A stretch of 64,000 nt of DNA from Mesorhizobium sp. (GTDB lineage Bacteria; Pseudomonadota; Alphaproteobacteria; Rhizobiales; Rhizobiaceae). Both the position numbers and the translations under genes were made by a program. The DNA is taken from the NCBI GenBank assembly GCA_004017275.1, contig SAKE01000012.1, forward strand, positions 62,001-126,000, in the 5' to 3' direction. Of the stretch, positions 1 to 8,472 are shown piece by piece. Below the pieces are notes generated by a model, which saw only the letters and a list, made by a program, of their open reading frames with translations, had not been told where the DNA came from and ran no database searches. Within the stretch, counting starts at the first letter, position 1. Every line of letters starts with the position of its first letter.

Positions 1-284
1 GGCCGGGCGGCGGCATCACGCTGATGGTCGATGTCACCAGGGTGCCGGAGGGCGCCTTCGGCTATGTGCCGACACCGGCGCTGGTGGCACCGATCGAATT
101 CACCCTGCGCCGCGACGACTACATCAGGCTCGGCGGCTATGAGGCCGAGATCCGCAGCGTCGAGGACATCGTTGCCAAGGGTGGCGAATACCTCAATCCG
201 CGACGTGGCACCGGCGCTGCGGCCGACAATCCATGGCCGCCGCTGGCGCAGCTACGTCGTGCCGGCACGAACGGGGGCGGGTGA
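1..284 (+). CDS. 6-hydroxynicotinate reductase-like protein, C-terminal fragment (5' partial)
   Basis: The reading frame is open from the left edge (codons in phase with base 3) and ends with TGA at 282-284, so about 93 C-terminal residues are seen. The visible part contains a PGGGITLMVDV stretch and a VPTPALVAPIEFT stretch. From memory of rhizobial genomes this tail, followed by UPF0280 and AA_synth genes, belongs to the Fe-S protein annotated as 6-hydroxynicotinate reductase. No iron-sulfur motif lies in the visible fragment, so the name rests on context and recollection. The stop overlaps the next start (TGATG), which implies co-transcription and translational coupling with the UPF0280 gene. 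Confidence 0.5.
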   Translation, partial: PGGGITLMVDVTRVPEGAFGYVPTPALVAPIEFTLRRDDYIRLGGYEAEIRSVEDIVAKGGEYLNPRRGTGAAADNPWPPLAQLRRAGTNGGG

Positions 285-1165
285 TGCAAGGCCCGCAAGC
301 GCATTGGCTGCAGGACGGCAAGCGGCTGCATCTCAACCATGGGCCGATCGATCTGATCGTCGAGGTTTTTGGCGAGGCACACGAATGCCGCCAGGCCTAT
401 GAGCAAGCCGTAGCGCGGTTCCAGACCATTTTGACCGAACTGGTTGATGAACTTCCTGAACTGCGCCGTCCCGCGTCGGTGCACCCTCGCCTGTTCTCCG
501 GGTCGGCAGCGCGGCGCATGGAGGCGGCCGTCGTACCGCTGGCTGAAAAATTCATCACGCCGATGGCCGCCGTTGCCGGATCGGTAGCCGACGAAATACT
601 TAGCGCTCTGCTGGCCGGCCGTCAGCTCGATCGCGCCTATGTCAACAATGGCGGCGACAGCGCCATCCATCTCGGCGGCGGCCAGTCGATGACGCTTGCC
701 ATTGCCGGGACCGGACACGGCCTTGCCGACCGCATCACCATCCGCGCCGAAGATGGCGTGCGCGGCGTTGCCACCAGCGGCTGGCGCGGACGCTCGTTTT
801 CGCTCGGCATTGCCGACGCCGTCACCGTGCTCGCGCGGACCGGCGCCGAAGCCGATGCCGCCGCGACATTGATCGCCAACGCCATCGACGTGGCCCACCA
901 TCCGGCCATCCGGCGTGTGCCGGCGCGCGATCTGGCGCCGGACAGCGACCTTGGCGACCGGCTGGTCACGCAAGAGGTCGGCCGGCTTTCTCCGGCAGAG
1001 ATCGCCAGGGCGCTGGACAGCGGGCTTGCCGTCGCCGAAGATTTCCGCCGCAGGGGGTTGAGCGTCGCATCGGCGCTGTTTCTTGCCGGCCAGACCCGCA
1101 TCTGTGGTTCCATGGCGCTCGCCGCGCCCAACAAAATCCTAGGGAAGGAAGTCGCCCATGCCTGA
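284..1165 (+). CDS. UPF0280 family protein
   Basis: A 293-residue protein of the UPF0280 family; its biochemical role is not established. The ATG at 284 is chosen because it overlaps the upstream TGA as TGATG; an in-frame start at 233 would lie inside the upstream gene. Features typical of the family are visible: a glycine-rich stretch around GGDSAIHLGGG, then a TSGWRGRSFSLGIADAVTVLA-like segment in which a Ser-rich turn precedes an ADAVTVLA helix. It sits inside a four-gene operon (reductase fragment, UPF0280, AA_synth, MarR) and overlaps the next gene by 8 bases. This context suggests a role in catabolism of, or cofactor delivery for, the same N-heterocyclic or amino acid substrate, but that is inference. 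Confidence 0.8.
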   Translation: MQGPQAHWLQDGKRLHLNHGPIDLIVEVFGEAHECRQAYEQAVARFQTILTELVDELPELRRPASVHPRLFSGSAARRMEAAVVPLAEKFITPMAAVAGSVADEILSALLAGRQLDRAYVNNGGDSAIHLGGGQSMTLAIAGTGHGLADRITIRAEDGVRGVATSGWRGRSFSLGIADAVTVLARTGAEADAAATLIANAIDVAHHPAIRRVPARDLAPDSDLGDRLVTQEVGRLSPAEIARALDSGLAVAEDFRRRGLSVASALFLAGQTRICGSMALAAPNKILGKEVAHA

Positions 1166-1742
1166 GTTTCCGATCCGCAAGATCGCGGTGCTGACCGAAG
1201 AGATCTTTCACGAGGGCGGGCCGGTGGCCCAGGTGCCGCGCCGCCGCGCCGCCGCCATGGGGCTGGTCAAAAACCCGTTCGCCGGGCGCTATGTCGAAGA
1301 TCTGCAGAGCGCCATGGAGGATCTGAAACCGCTTGGCCTGCTGCTCGCCGACCGGCTGATCGCGGCGCTGGGCGGCGACGTGAAGCAAATCGACGGCTAC
1401 GGCAAGGGCGCCATTGTCGGCACGGCGGGCGAACTCGAGCATGGAGCGCTCTGGCATGTGCCCGGCGGCTATGCCATGCGCGAGCGGCTCGGCGACGCCA
1501 AGGCGATCGTGCCATCGGCCAAGAAGGTCGGCGCTTTCGGTTCAAAGCTCGACGTGCCGCTCGGCCACATCAACGCCGCCTATGTGCGCAGCCATTTCGA
1601 CGCCATGGAGGTCGGCATGTCCGACGGCCCGCGACCCGACGAGATCCTGTTCTGCCTCGCCATGACCTGCGGCCCGCGTGTCCACAATCGCATGGGTGGT
1701 CTCGCGGCCGACGACATAAAAGCCTGGGATGGCTTGCGGTGA
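1158..1742 (+). CDS. amino acid synthesis family protein (AA_synth, formerly DUF1185)
   Basis: A 194-residue protein resembling the AA_synth/DUF1185 family, a small alpha-beta protein whose family name comes from sequence context rather than a proven reaction. The sequence starts with IRKIAVLTEEIFHEGG and contains the family-like segments GKGAIVGTAGELEHGALWH (about residues 85-103) and a C-terminal TCGPRVHNRMGG. It overlaps the UPF0280 gene by 8 bases and its stop overlaps the following MarR gene by 4 bases, so the three are almost certainly one transcript. Together with the preceding reductase fragment this looks like a small catabolic module; the substrate cannot be read from the sequence. 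Confidence 0.75.
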   Translation: MPEFPIRKIAVLTEEIFHEGGPVAQVPRRRAAAMGLVKNPFAGRYVEDLQSAMEDLKPLGLLLADRLIAALGGDVKQIDGYGKGAIVGTAGELEHGALWHVPGGYAMRERLGDAKAIVPSAKKVGAFGSKLDVPLGHINAAYVRSHFDAMEVGMSDGPRPDEILFCLAMTCGPRVHNRMGGLAADDIKAWDGLR

Positions 1743-2200
1743 GCGCCGAGGACAATCTGCTGAAGCTGGTCGAGGTCGAAGAGCCTGACGACCAGGATTA
1801 CCTCCTGCAGGAGCAGGTCGGTTTCATCCTGCGCAAGGCGCATCAGCGCCATGTCGCGATCTTTGCCGCCCATATCGGCGATCTGACTCCGCCGCAATTC
1901 GCGGCGCTGGCCAAGCTGCGTGATGTCGGCGAGACCTCGCAGAACCAGCTCGGCACGCTGATCGCCATGGACGCGGCGACGGTGAAGGGCGTCATCGACA
2001 GGCTGAAGGCGCGCGGTCTTGTCGAACTTTCCAAGCACGAGGTCGACAAGAGGCGGCTGCTGGTCAATCTGACCGCGGAAGGCCGCGACGCGATCGAGCG
2101 CCTGATCCCGCAGGCCCGCGAGATCACAAAGGAAACGCTGGCACCGCTCTCGGCCAAGGAGGTCACTACCTTCATGAAGCTGCTGGCCAAGCTGGCGTAG
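1739..2200 (+). CDS. MarR family transcriptional regulator
   Basis: A 153-residue winged-helix regulator. The N-terminal helix (about 25-50) precedes the domain PPQFAALAKLRDVGETSQNQLG, the recognition helix around AATVKGVIDRLKARGLVE, and the wing HEVDKRRLLVNLTAEG with the D-K-R-R signature of MarR proteins. The start codon (GTG at 1739) overlaps the upstream stop as GTGA, so it is translated from the same message as the AA_synth gene. MarR proteins placed last in small catabolic operons usually repress their own operon and respond to a phenolic or heterocyclic ligand. That is compatible with a 6-hydroxynicotinate-type pathway here but is not shown. Confidence 0.85.
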   Translation: MSAEDNLLKLVEVEEPDDQDYLLQEQVGFILRKAHQRHVAIFAAHIGDLTPPQFAALAKLRDVGETSQNQLGTLIAMDAATVKGVIDRLKARGLVELSKHEVDKRRLLVNLTAEGRDAIERLIPQAREITKETLAPLSAKEVTTFMKLLAKLA

Positions 2201-2220
2201 GTGCGGCGAGCAGGCTTGAG

Positions 2221-2384
2221 TTCCTCGCCCCCATGAAATGGGGGAGAGGTGGCCGCGCAGCGGCCGGAGAGGGGGCTGCCACGCTGGCAGGTTCCCGCCG
2301 AATTCATCGAAAGGTCGAGCCTTTCCCCCTCTCCGTCTCGGCTTCGCCGAGCCACCTCTCCCCCACTCCCGTGGGGGCGAGGAA
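2221..2384. repeat. Long imperfect inverted repeat (RIME-like intergenic palindrome)
   Basis: The left arm (about 2221-2275) begins TTCCTCGCCCCCATG and the right arm (about 2325-2384) is its near-perfect reverse complement, ending GTGGGGGCGAGGAA. Each arm also holds an internal short hairpin. This is the architecture of rhizobial intergenic mosaic elements. It sits between a rightward MarR gene and the 3' end of a leftward gene, so it could also act as a two-way transcription stop. Apart from this repeat the 2201-2423 gap shows nothing else. Confidence 0.75.
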
Positions 2385-2423
2385 CCCGCATCCTGCGAGG
2401 TCGGCGTTGTCTCCGGCGAAAAC

Positions 2424-3392
2424 TCAGAGACCGTTGTCCTTCAGCACCTGAGCGGCGTTTTCCTTGGTGATCTTTTCGGTCGGCAAAGTGATGGTCTTTT
2501 CGACCTTTTCGCCGTTGAGGAACTTGATCGCCTGGCGCAGGCCTTCCGCGCCAGGTGTCACATAGGTGAAGGTCGCCGTCAGCTCGCCCTTGTTCACCAT
2601 CTGCACACCTTCATTGGGCAGACCGTCGATGCCGATGAACTTGATGTCTTTCTCCCGGCCGACATCCTTGGCAGCGAGATAGGCGCCGTAGGCCATCGGG
2701 TCGTTGTGGCCGTAGACGAGATCGATCTTCTCGTTGCTCTTCAGCGCGTTGGCCATCAGATTGTAGGCTTGGTCCTGCTTCCAGTCGCCCGATTGCTGGT
2801 CGAGCAGATATTTGATACCCGGTTCCTTGTCGGTGAACTCGTGGAAGCCGTCATGGCGGTCATGCGCCGGCTGGGTGCCCATGCCGCCCCAGATCTCGAC
2901 GACGTTGCCGGCTGCCTTGCCCTTGCCGCCAAGCAGTTCGACGGCATATTCGCCTGCCGCGCGGCCGATCAACGCGTTGTCGCCGCCGACGAACTGCGTG
3001 TAGTCCTTGGTGTCGACATTGCGGTCGAGCACGAAGACGGGGATCTTGGCGTCGATCGCCTGCTGCACGACGCCGGTGAGGCCGGCGGACTCCTTCGGCG
3101 ACACCAGCAGTGCGTCGACCTCCTGACGGATCAGGTTCTCGACATCGGCGACCTGCTTTTCGGTCTTGTCCTCACCGTCGGTGATGATCAGCTCGACCTC
3201 GGGATGTTTGGTGGCTTCGGCCAGGATGTCCTTGTTGAACTGCGCGCGCCAGGGTTCGATGGTCGTCACCTGCGAGAAGCCGATCTTCCACTTCTTGTCC
3301 TGCGCGTAAGCGTTGCCGGTGGTCAGCAGCGCGGTGGTGGTCAGCAATGCCGCGGTCACGGCGGCAAGCTTCAGCATGTCACGTCGTTTCAT
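2424..3392 (-). CDS. Sugar ABC transporter substrate-binding protein (CUT2 family)
   Basis: A 322-residue periplasmic binding protein of the Peripla_BP_4 type. The N-terminus MKRRDMLKLAAVTAALL has a twin-arginine-like KRR-x-ML-K motif and a hydrophobic core, with a likely cleavage near AYAQD (about residue 31). The mature part starts with WKIGFSQVTTIEPWRAQFN, typical of ribose/galactofuranose-like binding proteins (YtfQ, RbsB style). It contains DALLVSPKESAGL, FVGGDNALIGRAAGEY and a GHNDPMAYGAYLAAKD hinge segment. It is the first gene of a three-gene importer operon read leftward, directly followed by permease and ATPase genes upstream in coordinates. The sugar is unknown; a pentose, furanose or sugar alcohol is likely by family. 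Confidence 0.9.
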   Translation of the reverse strand: MKRRDMLKLAAVTAALLTTTALLTTGNAYAQDKKWKIGFSQVTTIEPWRAQFNKDILAEATKHPEVELIITDGEDKTEKQVADVENLIRQEVDALLVSPKESAGLTGVVQQAIDAKIPVFVLDRNVDTKDYTQFVGGDNALIGRAAGEYAVELLGGKGKAAGNVVEIWGGMGTQPAHDRHDGFHEFTDKEPGIKYLLDQQSGDWKQDQAYNLMANALKSNEKIDLVYGHNDPMAYGAYLAAKDVGREKDIKFIGIDGLPNEGVQMVNKGELTATFTYVTPGAEGLRQAIKFLNGEKVEKTITLPTEKITKENAAQVLKDNGL

Positions 3393-4705
3393 TTTTTGTT
3401 TCCTCCGAGATTGAGAGACGGTGTCTCTTGCGACGGCCGTTTTGCCGCGGCCGTTTCCTTGTGCGCCGATTGCCCGCCGGGCAGGCGCAGATAGGCCAGG
3501 AGATCACCGGCATTGCGCTCCTGCACGAGCACGGTGCCGATGATGATCATCCCCTTCAGCACCAACTGAAGGTTCGAATTGATGTTGTGGAGCTGCAGGA
3601 TGTTGGAGAGCAGCCCAAAGATCAGCACGCCGCAGAACGTGCCGATGAGGCTGCCGCGCCCGCCCATCAGGCTGGTGCCGCCGATGACGACGGCGGCGAT
3701 GGCATCGAGCTCCAGCCCGGCTCCGGCATCCGGCTTGCCTTGCCGGTATTGCGCGACATAGAGCACCGCGGCGATGCCGGCGAGCAGGCCGGAGACGGCA
3801 TAGGTTGCGATCTTGACGCGGCCGGCGGCGATGCCGGAGAGCCGCGCCGCCTCCTCGTTGCCGCCGATGGCATAGACGTAACGGCCGAATGGCGTGAAGC
3901 GCAGCACCGCGCCATAGATCAGGATGGCGCCGAGGAAGAACAGGCCCGGCATCGGGATGATGCCGAAAACCAGCGAGCGCAGGATCTCGAAATCGGCGGT
4001 CGCGTTGGAGCCGGTATAGACCGGCAACACCGCATTGTTCTGGCCGGCGGTCAGCCGGGCGATGCCGAGCGCCGTCACCATCATCGCCAGGGTGACGATG
4101 AAGGGCTGCAGGCGTCCGGCAACGATGATGAAGCCGTTGAGTGCGCCGAACAGCAGGCCGACACATGGCGCCACCAGAAGCACGCCGAGCACGCCGAATT
4201 TCGGCTCGATCTGCGGCAGCAGAAACCACAGCGACAGGCAACACAGGACCACACCGACGACAGCCGGCGTGACCAGGCCACGAGTACCGTCAAGCCTGAT
4301 CTCGCGGGCGAGATCAGCGCCGGCGCGGGATTTCGCAAGGTTCTGGAAGATGAAACGGGTGACGACGAAGCCGAGGCAAAGCGCCACCAGGGCGACGGTC
4401 GGCACGCCCAGCACGACGCCGGGCGTCACCCCTGGAACCGTCAGCAGCATGGCGCAGACCACCGAGCAGATGGCCATCAGCGAACCGACGGAAAGGTCGA
4501 TGCCACCGGTGATGATCACCGCGGTCATACCGGTTGCGATCAGGCCGGTGGTCGACACCTGGCGCAGCACGTCGAGCAGGTTGCCGTAGGAGAGGAAGAT
4601 GTTGTTGCCCTTCGAACTCATCGGCGAGGCCAACACGCCGATCAGGAAGATGGCGATCAGGCCCCAGTAGAGCTTGGTCCGGGACAGGAGTTTCAGGGCA
4701 GTCAT
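3389..4705 (-). CDS. Sugar ABC transporter permease (CUT2 family)
   Basis: An inner-membrane permease of 438 residues, longer than the usual roughly 320-340 for this family. The ATG at 4705 is chosen over an in-frame start at 4987 because the extra 94 codons lie inside the ATPase gene and are not membrane-like. The family hallmark segment SVGSLMAICSVV appears near residue 85 and GRYVYAIGGNEEAARLSGI around residue 300. The additional length comes from an insertion of roughly 100 residues between about 140 and 240 containing two further hydrophobic stretches, a layout seen in XylH-like permeases. It overlaps the ATPase gene by 4 bases and its stop codon reaches into the binding-protein start, so the operon is tightly packed. 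Confidence 0.88.
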   Translation of the reverse strand: MTALKLLSRTKLYWGLIAIFLIGVLASPMSSKGNNIFLSYGNLLDVLRQVSTTGLIATGMTAVIITGGIDLSVGSLMAICSVVCAMLLTVPGVTPGVVLGVPTVALVALCLGFVVTRFIFQNLAKSRAGADLAREIRLDGTRGLVTPAVVGVVLCCLSLWFLLPQIEPKFGVLGVLLVAPCVGLLFGALNGFIIVAGRLQPFIVTLAMMVTALGIARLTAGQNNAVLPVYTGSNATADFEILRSLVFGIIPMPGLFFLGAILIYGAVLRFTPFGRYVYAIGGNEEAARLSGIAAGRVKIATYAVSGLLAGIAAVLYVAQYRQGKPDAGAGLELDAIAAVVIGGTSLMGGRGSLIGTFCGVLIFGLLSNILQLHNINSNLQLVLKGMIIIGTVLVQERNAGDLLAYLRLPGGQSAHKETAAAKRPSQETPSLNLGGNKK

Positions 4706-6285
4706 GCGGCTGGTCTCGATATTGTCCGGCGCGGCGCGGCAAGGCGCATGATGGCCTCCTCGCTTGCCGCGGCGCGGGAAAGAATGCCTGTCTGGCGGCC
4801 ATCGGCCATAACCAGGATGCGGTCGGAGAGATGCAAAAGCTCCGGCAATTCCGAGCTGATCACGGCGATGGCAAGGCCGTCGCGCGCCAGTTGGAAGATC
4901 AGGTCGTAGATTTCGCGCTTGGCGCCGACATCGATCCCGCGTGTCGGCTCGTCCAGCAACAGCACCCTTGGCCTGGTCGCCAGCCACTTGCCGATGACGA
5001 CCTTCTGCTGGTTGCCGCCCGACAGAGTGCCGGCGGGTTGGTCGATGTCCTGGCAGCGGATGCCGAGCGCCTTGACCGCCTGACGCGCCAGCCCCTGTTC
5101 GCCGGCCAGCGAGCGGATGCCGAAGCGTGCCAGCGATCCGACCAGCGGCAGAGCGACATTGTCTGATATCGAGGCCTGCAGATGCAGGCCTTGCGTCTTA
5201 CGGTCCTCGGTCACCAGCGCGATGCCCAGCCGTCTTGCGTCGCGGGGCGAACGGATATCCACGGGCCGGCCGTCGACCTGGATTTCGCCGCCGGTACGGC
5301 CGTCGCTCGAGCCGAAGATCGCTTCCAGGATCTCGGTGCGGCCGGAGCCCAGCAGCCCGCCAATGCCAAGGATTTCTCCGGCGGCAAGATCGAAGTCGAC
5401 GCCGTCGATCACCGTGCGCCAGCCATGGGCATCGGGTTTCGACAGCGACAGCTTCTCGACCGAAAGCACGATCTTGCCACTGGCGTTGCGCTCTTCCTGC
5501 AAGGAAGCGAGCAGATTGCGGCCGACCATCGCCGAAATGATCGCATCTTCGTCGAGCCTGTCCATCGGCTTGGTCAGCACATGGCGGCCGTCGCGAAACA
5601 CGGTGACGCGGCTGGCCAGATGCATGACCTCGTCGATGCGGTGCGAGATGTAGACGATGGCGACGCCGCTTTCGGCAAGCTGGCGGATGATGCGGAACAG
5701 CCGCTGGCATTCGGCCGGCGACAGCGCCGAGGTCGGCTCATCCATAATCAGCATGCGTGCCGACATCGACAGTGCCTTGGCGATCTCAACCAGTTGCTGC
5801 TCGCCGACGCGCAAAGCACCGACACGGGCTTCCGGGTCGAGTTCGATGCCGAGCCGCTGCAACAGAGCGGCGGCGGCGCGGGTGCTCGCCTTGCGGTCGA
5901 CGATCAGCCCGGCGATCAGCTTCTCACGGCCGAGGAAGATGTTGTCGGCGACGCTGAGCTCGGGCACCAGGTTGAGCTCCTGGTGGATGATGGCGATGCC
6001 GGCGTCCTCGGCGTCGCGTACGCCGGCGAAGCTGACCGGCCGGCCATCGACGCTGACCGTGCCTTCGTAGCCGGTGTAGACGCCGGATAGTATCTTCATC
6101 AGCGTCGACTTGCCGGCGCCGTTCTCGCCCATCAAGGCATGGACCTCGCCGCGCCGCAGGTCGAAACCGACATCGACCAGGGCGGCGATGCCGCCGAAGC
6201 TCTTGGAAATGTGCTCAGCGCTCAGAACGGTGTCTGACCGATCCGCTGCACCGTGCTCAGAGGAAAGGGAACTGCTCTCTTGCAT
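4702..6285 (-). CDS. Sugar ABC transporter ATP-binding protein (two ABC domains)
   Basis: A 527-residue protein with two fused nucleotide-binding domains, as in RbsA/MglA/XylG. Domain 1 carries Walker A GENGAGKST at about 53-61 and Walker B LIMDEPTSAL, with a degenerate signature VGEQQ. Domain 2 has a degenerate P-loop (GLLGSGRTE), an intact LSGGNQQK signature and LLLDEPTRGID. This asymmetry is normal for CUT2 ATPases. The ATG at 6285 is preferred to the upstream TTG at 6327 because a GGGAGG-like ribosome site lies about 11 bases before it. It is the promoter-proximal gene of the importer operon and faces a LacI-type gene across operator sites. Confidence 0.9.
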   Translation of the reverse strand: MQESSSLSSEHGAADRSDTVLSAEHISKSFGGIAALVDVGFDLRRGEVHALMGENGAGKSTLMKILSGVYTGYEGTVSVDGRPVSFAGVRDAEDAGIAIIHQELNLVPELSVADNIFLGREKLIAGLIVDRKASTRAAAALLQRLGIELDPEARVGALRVGEQQLVEIAKALSMSARMLIMDEPTSALSPAECQRLFRIIRQLAESGVAIVYISHRIDEVMHLASRVTVFRDGRHVLTKPMDRLDEDAIISAMVGRNLLASLQEERNASGKIVLSVEKLSLSKPDAHGWRTVIDGVDFDLAAGEILGIGGLLGSGRTEILEAIFGSSDGRTGGEIQVDGRPVDIRSPRDARRLGIALVTEDRKTQGLHLQASISDNVALPLVGSLARFGIRSLAGEQGLARQAVKALGIRCQDIDQPAGTLSGGNQQKVVIGKWLATRPRVLLLDEPTRGIDVGAKREIYDLIFQLARDGLAIAVISSELPELLHLSDRILVMADGRQTGILSRAAASEEAIMRLAAPRRTISRPAA

Positions 6286-6337
6286 GACAATGGCGGCCTC
6301 CCTTCCGTCGTCGTCAACTTCCCGCAAACGCTAATCT

Positions 6338-6345
6338 AAACGTTT
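6338..6345. promoter_or_regulatory. LacI-type operator half of a divergent pair
   Basis: The palindromic core AAACGTTT lies 52 bases upstream of the transporter ATPase start and sits inside the imperfect palindrome TAAACGTTTCGA. It resembles the GAAACGTTTC site next to the regulator gene, so it is the likely operator for the importer operon. Confidence 0.7.
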
Positions 6346-6443
6346 CGATCATGTCAAGCCGATATAAGGGTGACGGAAGTTTGATGCATTTCGATTCTTG
6401 CTAAAAAAGGCGGTATTCCGTAGGTATTGGCAGCAAGGGGTGA

Positions 6444-6455
6444 CGAAACGTTTCG
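6444..6455. promoter_or_regulatory. LacI-type operator at regulator start
   Basis: CGAAACGTTTCG is a perfect 12-base palindrome of the classic LacI/GalR operator form. It ends only 3 bases before the proposed ATG of the regulator gene, so binding there would block its own translation start region or promoter. With the second copy near 6338 it suggests that the regulator represses both itself and the divergent importer operon. Confidence 0.75.
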
Positions 6456-6458
6456 AAA

Positions 6459-7526
6459 ATGACAGCGTCAGGGCGAAAAAAACAGCGCAAATCCACAGCA
6501 CCCACAATGCTTCACGTGGCCGAAGCGGCGCGTGTCTCGGTCGCCACCGTGTCGGCGCTGATCAACGGCACGGCGACCGTCAGCCCGGAACTCAGCCAGC
6601 GCATCGAACAGGCGATCCGCGATATAGGCTACAAGCGCAATGCGATCGCCCGCAGCCTGAAGATGGGCACGACCCGCACCATCGGGCTGACCGTGCCGCA
6701 CATCACCAACCCGTTTTTCACCGATGTCGTCTCGGTGATCCAGCAGGCCTTCGATCGGGCCGGCTATGCCGTCATGCTGTGCTGCACGGACGAGGATTTG
6801 AACACCCAGGACGACCAGATCAGGCTGCTGCTCGACCGCATGGTCGACGGGCTGATCGTGGCGCGCGTCGGCGACGGCGCGATCCTCAAGCGGATCGTCG
6901 ATGACGCCAATGTGCCGGTCGTGCTGCTCGACCGTATCTGCGAAGGCGTCGATACCGATGCCGTGGTGCTGGACAACCAGCGCGCGGTGTTCGATGCCAT
7001 CACCTATCTGATCAATCTCGGCCACCGACGCATCGGCTACATCACCGGCACGTCGGACATCTCGCCGATGCATGACCGCATGGCGGGATACCGCGAGGCG
7101 CTTCACGCCGCCGGGCTGCCGATCGCCGAGGAGCTGATCCGCTTCGGCAATTTCCACGAGATCGACGGCTATAACGCCACTATGCAGATGCTCTCCTCGC
7201 ACGATCGGCCGAGCGCGATCTTCTCGGCCAACAACCCGATGGTGATCGGCACCATGAAGGCGATCCGCGACATCGGCCTGTCCTGCCCGGAAGACATTTC
7301 GGTCGCCTGTTTCGACGATTTTCCATGGTCCGACGTGTTCCAGCCGCAGCTCACCACGGTGGCGCAGCCGGTGCAGGCAATCGGCGAACAGGCCGCCAAC
7401 CTCCTGCTTGACCGTCTCGCCGGCAACAGGGACGCGCCGCCGCGCAAGCTGCTGCTCAAGGGCCGGCTGATGATTCGCAATTCATGCCGCCCGCACGGGG
7501 CGACGGTGCAGAGTGTGAGCGCTTAG
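6459..7526 (+). CDS. LacI family transcriptional regulator
   Basis: A 355-residue LacI/GalR regulator. The helix-turn-helix spans about residues 18-40 (HVAEAARVSVATVSALIN) and is followed by a hinge helix RNAIARSLK. A ligand-binding core resembling periplasmic binding proteins follows (TRTIGLTVPHITNPFFTDVV, LDNQRAVFDAITYLINLGHRRIGYITG). It is divergent from a CUT2 sugar importer and two LacI-type operators lie between them, so it very likely controls sugar uptake and itself. The ATG at 6459 is used; a second ATG at 6507, immediately before the helix-turn-helix, would avoid the operator overlapping the start and remains possible. Confidence 0.9.
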   Translation: MTASGRKKQRKSTAPTMLHVAEAARVSVATVSALINGTATVSPELSQRIEQAIRDIGYKRNAIARSLKMGTTRTIGLTVPHITNPFFTDVVSVIQQAFDRAGYAVMLCCTDEDLNTQDDQIRLLLDRMVDGLIVARVGDGAILKRIVDDANVPVVLLDRICEGVDTDAVVLDNQRAVFDAITYLINLGHRRIGYITGTSDISPMHDRMAGYREALHAAGLPIAEELIRFGNFHEIDGYNATMQMLSSHDRPSAIFSANNPMVIGTMKAIRDIGLSCPEDISVACFDDFPWSDVFQPQLTTVAQPVQAIGEQAANLLLDRLAGNRDAPPRKLLLKGRLMIRNSCRPHGATVQSVSA

Positions 7527-7589
7527 GGATCGATCAGAACCCTTGAGAGGCCGGCGGGACAGCACGCTGCCTATCGCCGCGCCGAAAAA

Positions 7590-8384
7590 TCAGAACTTGA
7601 ACGCTTCCGAACAAAGCTCATGCAGTTTCGGGAAGACGCCCTTGCCGCCCGTGATCACCAGCGTTCCCTGCTGCAGCACCGTCTTCGGATCGGGCTTCAC
7701 GACCGCCCCGCCGGCTTCCTCGATCAGAAGCATGCCGGCCAGGCAATCCCAGGCGTTCATGTGCTGTTCGACATAGCCAAGCAGCCGACCGGCGGCGACG
7801 TAAGCCAGCATCAGCGCGCCCGACGCATTGCGGAAGAAAACGCCGCCATCGGCCATAAGCGCGCGGATCAGCACAGCGATGTTTTCGGTATCGGCGCGGT
7901 TCGAAAATCCAGTCCCGACAGAACCATCCTCGATGCTGGTGGCCGCACTCGTCCTGATCGGCCGGCCGTTGACGAAGGCACCGCCGCCGAGCCTGCCGTG
8001 AAACGTCTCGCCGGTCGACGGCTCATGGATAACGCCCAGCACGGCCTTCCCCTCGCTGGCGCAGGCGATCACCACGCACCAGGCCGGAATGCCGCGCACG
8101 AAGTTGGCGGTGCCGTCGATGGGATCGATGACCCACACATAGCCTGTCTGGCCGGCAACCGAGGCATGCTCCTCGCCGACGATGCCGTCTTGCGGATAGT
8201 CGACGGCGATTGCCGCGCGGATGAACAGTTCGACCTCGCGGTCTGCTTGCGAGACCAGATCCTGATGGCCTTTGCTCTCGATGGTCAGGTTTTCCAGGTC
8301 GCGGAAATATCGCAGGCCGAGTTCGCCTGCCCGCTGCGCCAGATCGATGGCAAATTGCATGCGGGCGTCATGGTCATTGTTCAC
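7590..8384 (-). CDS. Inositol monophosphatase family protein
   Basis: A 264-residue Mg-dependent phosphatase of the IMPase/FBPase fold. The metal-binding motifs are in order: GEEH near residue 70, WVIDPIDGTANF (the DPIDGT motif) near residue 90, and the C-terminal WDCLAGMLLIEEAGG near residue 215. The start is taken as GTG at 8384, since the further upstream in-frame sequence is arginine/proline-rich and not family-like; an ATG 8 codons later is an alternative and neither has a strong ribosome site. It stands next to flavin-dependent monooxygenase genes, not in an obvious inositol operon. The substrate could be inositol phosphate, histidinol phosphate or another sugar phosphate. Confidence 0.85.
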   Translation of the reverse strand: MNNDHDARMQFAIDLAQRAGELGLRYFRDLENLTIESKGHQDLVSQADREVELFIRAAIAVDYPQDGIVGEEHASVAGQTGYVWVIDPIDGTANFVRGIPAWCVVIACASEGKAVLGVIHEPSTGETFHGRLGGGAFVNGRPIRTSAATSIEDGSVGTGFSNRADTENIAVLIRALMADGGVFFRNASGALMLAYVAAGRLLGYVEQHMNAWDCLAGMLLIEEAGGAVVKPDPKTVLQQGTLVITGGKGVFPKLHELCSEAFKF

Positions 8385-8472
8385 GGGGGGCGCTCGATCT
8401 TGTGGAAGGGTGCCTTGCCTTAGCAGAGGCGGGCGGCACCTACCAAGCCAGGAGTGTCGCGTCCTGAGAAAG

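Noticed and set aside
2238..4909. Long rightward open frames opposite the sugar importer genes
   Set aside because: They are antisense shadows of high-GC coding genes; products are His/Arg/Asp-rich with no family features, while the leftward frames encode complete ABC components.
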